A stretch of DNA of 64,000 nt from Paramecium sonneborni (lineage: Eukaryota > Ciliophora > Oligohymenophorea > Peniculida > Parameciidae). The notes below the pieces were generated by a model. That model saw only the letters and a program-made list of their open reading frames with translations. It was not told where the DNA came from and did not search any database. Positions 58,542-64,000 of this stretch are shown here, in pieces (position 1 is the stretch's first letter; every line of letters begins with the position of its first letter). Location: positions 259,468-323,467 of the forward strand of contig CAJJDN010000027.1 in NCBI GenBank assembly GCA_905182985.1, read 5' to 3'. Made by a program: the position numbers and the translations under genes.

Positions 58542-59336
58542 ATGGATAAAAGATTCAAACATACTCTAGTGGCATTTAAAATATGTCCTTATTGCATGAA
58601 AGTGTTAACAGTAATGTGTCATAAAAATGTTAAATTTGAAATCAAGTTTATAGAAATGCATAACAAACCTGATTGGTTTCTTAAAATAAGTCCTCTCGAG
58701 AAAGTACCTATTTTAATAATTGGTGAAGAAGGTATTATTTGATTAAAAATATTTAGTTGTTTTATTTGAGTCAGCAGCAATAATGGAATACATTGATGAA
58801 ATTACACCACCTAAATTGATGCCAGATGATCCAATGTAGAAAGCATTAGATAGAGCTAAGTTCGAGTATTCAAATGAGATAATAAAAAATCTTTATTAAT
58901 TTATCTTTTGTACAGAATAAGATGTAAGTTTTTATTTAAAAGAAATAGAAATTTGTTAAATTGAAAGAGTGGTTAATAAAACGATTCTAGTAAATGGATG
59001 AATGGCTAAAAGATAAAAAATATGTGAATGGATTAGAACTCTCTTTAGTTGATCTTAATTTTGTACCAGTTTTCGTAGTATTAAATATGCTGAAACCAAT
59101 TTTACCATGTGATATGTTGAAGGATAATAAGAAAGTATTAAACAGGAATGTATAAATAGTTATAAAATTATGGAGAATCTTTAACATCATTACCATGTGC
59201 AAAAACTGGACGAGTTCCAGATTATGAATTTTTGATGATTGATGGAATTAAAAATCAAAATACTGTACTATTCAGATCTAATCCATGTTATTTCAACGGA
59301 CCTAAGTCTTCACGTTGTTGTTTCTTTGGAAAATGA
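58542..59336 (+). CDS. Glutathione S-transferase-like protein with CPYC motif
   Basis: About 239 residues after three 25-nt introns (near 58734, 58922 and 59135), all restoring the frame. The thioredoxin-fold N-terminal domain has FKICPYCMKVLTV, with a glutaredoxin-type CPYC. This is followed by FEIKFIEMHNKPDWFLKISP, EKVPIL (the cis-Pro) and FESAAIMEYIDE, where the Glu-Ser pair binds glutathione. The helical C-terminal domain includes WLKDKKYVNGLELSLVDL with the N-capping-like Asp. It resembles omega-class or GST-like oxidoreductases more than classic GSTs. The last 20 residues carry three cysteines (CYFNGPKSSRCCFFGK), perhaps lipidated or redox active. Confidence 0.85.
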
Positions 59337-59455
59337 TCATTTTATTTTTGTATTGTTTTTCTTTTTTAATTATTTTTAAAATTCATGGATTAATCTAATA
59401 TAAATTTCATGATGTAATTAAAAATAAATAAGTCTTAATTTTTAACAATTAAAGA

Positions 59456-60313
59456 ATGAAATCAAATAAAATTTATTTGAATCATATTATTAATTAATTT
59501 ATAATGTAAAATAAAATAAAGTATTTCTTTTCATAATTGAAATTCAATCCAAACAAGAACTATTATCAAATTTTGAACTTAACAAATAAATCTTCATAAG
59601 AAGAAATTAAAACTGCATATTATACTTTAGCTAAATTATATCATCCAGATAAAAATCCAGATTAAATTGATAAATTTAAAGGAATTAATGAAGCATATGA
59701 GATTTTAAAAAATCCAATAACAAAGAAAGAATATGATGAATCATAAATTAATCCTCAATAATATTAGAAGAAATAATATGATAGATAATATCATCAACAC
59801 TCAAGTATAAAATATTACTAAAGAAGCATATAGTTATTAATAGAATGTAAATCATGAATAGTTTAGAAGAATGTATGAAGAATATAAGAGAACATAATCG
59901 TATTATGAATATTAATATCAATCTAAAACAACATAAAGTAACAACGATCCTTTTAAATAATACAAGAATTATACAAAAGAATAATAATATGTAAAATTAT
60001 CCACAATTAAATTTTATTTTAGGAACTTTATTCAGGTAGAGCAAGTGCTATGAGATATTTAATTATATTTATGATGGGAATGGCTGCATATGTATTTTTT
60101 GAATTATTTGGTTTGTTAATGGATAATAGATAAATTGTTGTAGTTGATTAAAATACTGGTTAACAATATGTAACAACTAAGGATGAATTTAGAAGAATAT
60201 AATAAAAAACAAGAGAATAAATGGATTATGAAAGGAGAAGAGAAATTTTAAAATAAATTTAAGATGATGAACTAAAAATGATAAGATAAAATTAAACTTA
60301 ATTCTAAAAATGA
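59456..60313 (+). CDS. DnaJ-domain membrane protein (Hsp40, type III)
   Basis: About 265 residues. The J domain starts after about 25 residues: NYYQILNLTNKSSQEEIKTA, then YYTLAKLYHPDKNPD with the HPD motif that stimulates Hsp70, and INEAYEILKNP. A Gln/Tyr-rich linker follows. One hydrophobic stretch (RYLIIFMMGMAAYVFFELFG) anchors it, and the tail is highly charged. No Gly/Phe or zinc-finger region, so type III. A 32-nt intron near 59990 is clear; another near 59800 appears to be only 19 nt (GTATAAAATATTACTAAAG), at the lower size limit. It may start at an internal Met near 59507. It probably recruits Hsp70 to a membrane such as the ER or mitochondrion. Confidence 0.8.
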
Positions 60314-60359
60314 TGTTTGTATTAATCAACTCTATAAATACTCAGTAAATTTTAATCAA

Positions 60360-62252
60360 TCAAGAGTTTTCTTCTTAATGTATACAACTCTAATGTCTAC
60401 TTCTTAAGAATTTTCCTAATTCATTATCAATTTATTTAATTAATTTAAAATTGATAGTCTTTTAACAAATCAAAATATTTTCTGTGTTTTCTATTTCTTC
60501 TATTACTTCTTTATAAGCCTTAATATAAAATTGTTTTACATCTTAAAGTTAAGTAAACAATTCTTCATTTGGTGTATCTTCCTTATTTCGAATATAAGAT
60601 TATTTATTTTAATAATCAAGTTCTATTCTAGAAGGTACATGATTCTCTTAATTCAAAGTAATTATTGGTTTTGGAGTAAAATTAAATAGAATTTATTATG
60701 GTTTTTAAAGTAAAACTGTTTTCAATTTAGATACTTCTTATAATTAGTGAAGAATATTATGTAAATCTAATTCATTGTTAATCTTGCTCCTTTAAGATAT
60801 ATTAATATTAGTACATAGCTTTTGTAAAAAACTATGAATTGTTGTTGTTAAAGAAATATCCACAACTTAATTCATTTATAAGAATCTTAAAATCTAATTT
60901 TATTGGTTAAGATCTTTCAACAAGTTTATAAATGAATTATTTCCATTCAACTTTTTATAAATCATTATTAGGTAGATTTTTAATACAAATATTCATTTCA
61001 TCTGGAGGTGTTGCTATTTCCCCTATATTTTATGAAAAAGCAGATTTTCTAAGATAAGATCTATTTGTGACTTCTTTAAAATCATATAATTTATTAGCTA
61101 ATTCTATCAACATAGATGTTCTATTATAGAATGCTATAAAGAATCCAAATATTAATTTGAAAATTTACATAAATCCTCCTAAATATGATAGGAGATCACC
61201 AAGTTTTTAATAATTTCTATCAATAATCTCACTAAATGGACTTCTTCTTAAATATATAGTTGTATAGATATCATCAGTATCCCTACCTGATTCAATTAAA
61301 TCTCTAAAATCTTCAGCTTTTCTTACTATTATTTCCTCTTATTAAATATTTCTAATCTAAATATCAATTAATTACTTGTAAGGTAATAAACTTTAATCAT
61401 TATTAACAACATATGATCTATAATAAACATTAGCTAATCTTGATAATTTATTAGGTACAAATGAAAAATACATATCACTATCTAAATACATTGTTTTATA
61501 ATTTTTAGCCTTCTATGGATTAACCATTGTATTTATTTAAAAAACTTAAAGTTTGAATTGTCCATATGCATTTAAATATTCATTTTTTTAAGTTTTATTT
61601 GCACAAATAGGATTCCAATAAGTTGAATTAGATTAATTCTAACAATCTGATACAATAATTTTAATAAATTTAAATGTTTCACTTGAATAAGTTCCTTACA
61701 ATTCCATTTAATAATTTATCCTAAATAATTAATTTAAATACTTTGGACATAACCATTGATTCATACCTAAATAATTAAAAGAATCATTAAAATTAGTATC
61801 AATACCTTATTATTCAACAACATTATTAAATCTATCTAATGTACATGGCTCTAGAGGTATCTATATAGTTGATTTTTATATAGTCCCATTTAGAGACCTT
61901 TAATATATTCTAGATCAATAAATTCTTACTTTTATTCCATTGTAATATTAAAAAATGGAAAATCTGTAAAATTACTTTAGTCAATAGATAAAGCAAACAT
62001 TGAATTATCATCATTCATTTTCATATAATTAGGATCATTAGAAAATGTTGTTTATGAATTAAATTAAACATTGGCTTTTGTAAAAAAGTCTGCAATGTTT
62101 GAATAAAAAATAAGACTCAACAAACAAATTATCATGATTGAAGAACATCCACCAAATGATGTTGTATAATTTGGATTTTTATTCATATTAAGGGTTATTG
62201 TTTAACCAAATATGTCAATTCTCTATAGTCCTTTCTTTATTGAATATAGCAT
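60360..62252 (-). CDS. Paramecium two-TM family member, tandem copy 1
   Basis: About 600 residues with short introns. The N-terminus has RIDIFGQ, then NYTTSFGGCSS, followed by TM segment IMIICLLSLIFYSNIADFF. A large extracellular-type region with cysteines follows (for example LNYLGMNQWLCP and a Cys in SDCQNQSN). After a repeated pattern YLRRSPFSEIIDRNYQKL comes the second TM (LSYLGGFMQIFKLIFGFFIA), then FYNRTSMLIELANKLYDF and a charged Gln/Lys tail. The family is shared with the genes at 12758-14944 and downstream at 62561-64000. Function unknown. Confidence 0.72.
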
Positions 62253-62560
62253 CTTTAATTATTTATTATAATATAAGAAAATGCTAAATCAAATATTTTA
62301 AAGATAAAGAAATTTCTTCAAATTTGAATTTTCTTTTATTCTATGTAAAAAAATAATATTTCATTTTTAAGTTTTATTTATAACATTACTAATAAAACTT
62401 AAAAACTACTAATAAAAGAATCAATAAAATTTTATTTTATTATAAATTTGAAACCAGCATTAAATTATTTTACTTAATAATATCACTGTGACTTTATAAC
62501 ATTATAAAATTATTTATAAAGATTAAATTCAGATTAAAATTGAATAGTTTTAATTGATCT

Positions 62561-64000
62561 TCATGTTTCTTGATTTAAATTTGAATCTAATATTTGAAAT
62601 GCATTCCTTCTTTATTGAAAAGGTTAAATTAATTTCATAAAATCTTACCCTATAAGTTGAGTTAGCTTTAGATTTATATTCATTTGACATAAGTTTGAAG
62701 AATTCTAGTTTATTTCTTTTAAAATTTCTTTGTAAGCCTACTATATAGAAATCAAACTACCTATTACAATTTTGTAAATAATTCTTCATTTAATTATTCT
62801 TCTTGAGATTCCTATATTTGTAATGGATTATAATTATTATTTAATGAAAGTCTTGAAGGAAGAGCCTAATCAATACCCAATGTTATAATTGGTTTAGGTG
62901 AAAAATTAAATAAAATTATTTAAGATTTTCTTAAAAAAATTTATTTCAATTTATTTATCTCATGTAATTAATAAAATATTGTGTGAAGATCTAACTCTTA
63001 GTTAATTTTTTCACTAAATAAATATAATAATTCTTGAATTACATTGCTTTTTAAAGAAATAATGAATTTTTATCCTTAAATAAATATCCAAATGATAATT
63101 AATTAATGAATAACTTAAAATTAAATTTAATAGGTTTGGACTTTTAAACTAATTTATTGAAATAATCTTTCCATTCAATATTTGAGATATCTTAAGTTGG
63201 ATTTACTTAATTTTCATTAATTTGAAATACATCAATAGGAGATGATATTTGCTCTAAATATTCTATCGTATTAACAGTCTTTAATTTTTTAACATCTTTT
63301 TCATCTTTAAAGTCATATAACTTATTTGCCAATTCAATAAGCATAGAAGTTCTATTGTAAAAGGCTATTACAAAACCAAATAAAACTTTCATTATCTACA
63401 TAAATCCACCCAAATATGATAAAAGTTCACCCAACTTTTAAAATCTTCTATTTACAATCTCAGTAAAAGGACTTCTTCTTAAATATACAATAGCATAATT
63501 GTCATCTGTGTCTCTTCCTAATTATGTTAAATCACGATAGTCTTCTGCTTTCCTCATTATAATCTCTTCTTTATCTACTTTTCTAATTAGATATTTATTA
63601 TTATTATTTACTCAAAAGGTAATAAACTATTATCATTATTTAAAATAAATTATCTATAAAAGATATTTGCTAATCTAGCTAACTTAAGTGGAACGAAAGG
63701 AAAATACATATCACTATCAATATAAATAGTTTTATATTTTTCAGATTTTTATGGATTTATAACAGTATTTATTTGTATTATTTGCAATTTAAATTAACCA
63801 TTTTCATTTAAATAATTTTATCGATCGCTTTCAGATCCACAAGTCGGATTCCATATTTGATTATTTATTTCTGAATTTTTGCAACTTTTTACAATTATTC
63901 TTAAAAATTTAAAAGTTTAACTTGAATAAGTTCCTTCTAGATGAAATGCATAATTTTCACTTAAAACTTATAATTTAAATCAATTACATTGGACATAACA
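62561..64000 (-). CDS. Paramecium two-TM family member, tandem copy 2 (start outside window)
   Basis: The 3' end lies at 62561-62563; the 5' end is beyond 64000. It is close to copy 1: RRSPFTEIVNRRF-like sequence, LSYLGGFM, then KVLFGFVIAFYNRTSMLIEL and LANKLYDF, followed by a charged tail. The two copies are 308 bp apart on the same strand, an obvious tandem duplication. The first TM and the IDIFGQ hallmark would lie outside the window. Confidence 0.7.

Noticed and set aside
1..64000. CRISPR arrays, insertion sequences, bacterial promoters or ribosome-binding sites
   Set aside because: The genetic code, introns and gene content are those of a ciliate nucleus; no spaced direct repeats, transposase or inverted-repeat-bounded element was seen.

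Overview
This is macronuclear DNA from a ciliate, almost certainly Paramecium. The sequence is about 75-80% A+T. Long reading frames appear only when TAA and TAG are read as glutamine and TGA is the sole stop. Genes are packed tightly and broken by tiny introns of 19-38 nt, nearly all GT...AG and mostly GTA...TAG. With the universal code almost every gene collapses into fragments, so all genes below were translated by eye with the ciliate nuclear code. No telomeric repeat, transposon, CRISPR array or prokaryotic signal was seen.

Layout. 0.5-1.6 kb: a bZIP factor with a membrane segment (ATF6/CREB3-like architecture). 1.8-11.1 kb: three cyclic-nucleotide-binding (CNBD) K+ channels, two on minus and one on plus. 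A fourth, a paralogue of the plus-strand one, lies at 33.5-36.7 kb. 11.1-20 kb: hypothetical and membrane genes, ribosomal protein eS12, and a possible enhancer-of-polycomb-like protein. 20.5-25.7 kb: an EF-hand protein, a tandem pair of small membrane proteins (probably mitochondrial), and 3-hydroxyisobutyryl-CoA hydrolase. 25.8-32 kb: a tubulin tyrosine ligase-like enzyme, an ataxin-10-domain protein, a NEK-type kinase, then tRNA-Gln. 37-46 kb: a conserved unknown, an SHIPPO/STPG-repeat protein, an EamA transporter, a micro-gene and a RING+SPRY protein. 46-51 kb: gene-poor DNA, a mitochondrial carrier, a decayed CNBD gene and a PP2A B55 subunit. 51-58 kb, all minus: a potato-inhibitor-I protein, eS27, a Mut7/EXD3-like exonuclease, a two-TM protein, a coiled-coil protein and a hybrid histidine kinase. 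58.5-64 kb: a GST-like protein, a DnaJ membrane protein and two tandem members of a Paramecium multi-TM family (a third member is at 12.8 kb).

Two stretches of exactly 1,199 bp are repeated perfectly, each time separated by a single N (27698 and 33399). These look like unmerged contig overlaps, so the real locus is probably about 61.6 kb and the 'extra' gene fragments and second tRNA are artefacts.

The genes are not an operon. Recurrent themes are membrane excitability and cyclic-nucleotide signalling (four channels plus a decayed CNBD gene), cilia and microtubules (TTLL, NEK, STPG protein), and mitochondria. The most unusual signal is a CCHC zinc-knuckle-like motif just after the CNBD in three of the four channels. 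Function calls rest on recognisable motifs read by eye; no database search was possible.
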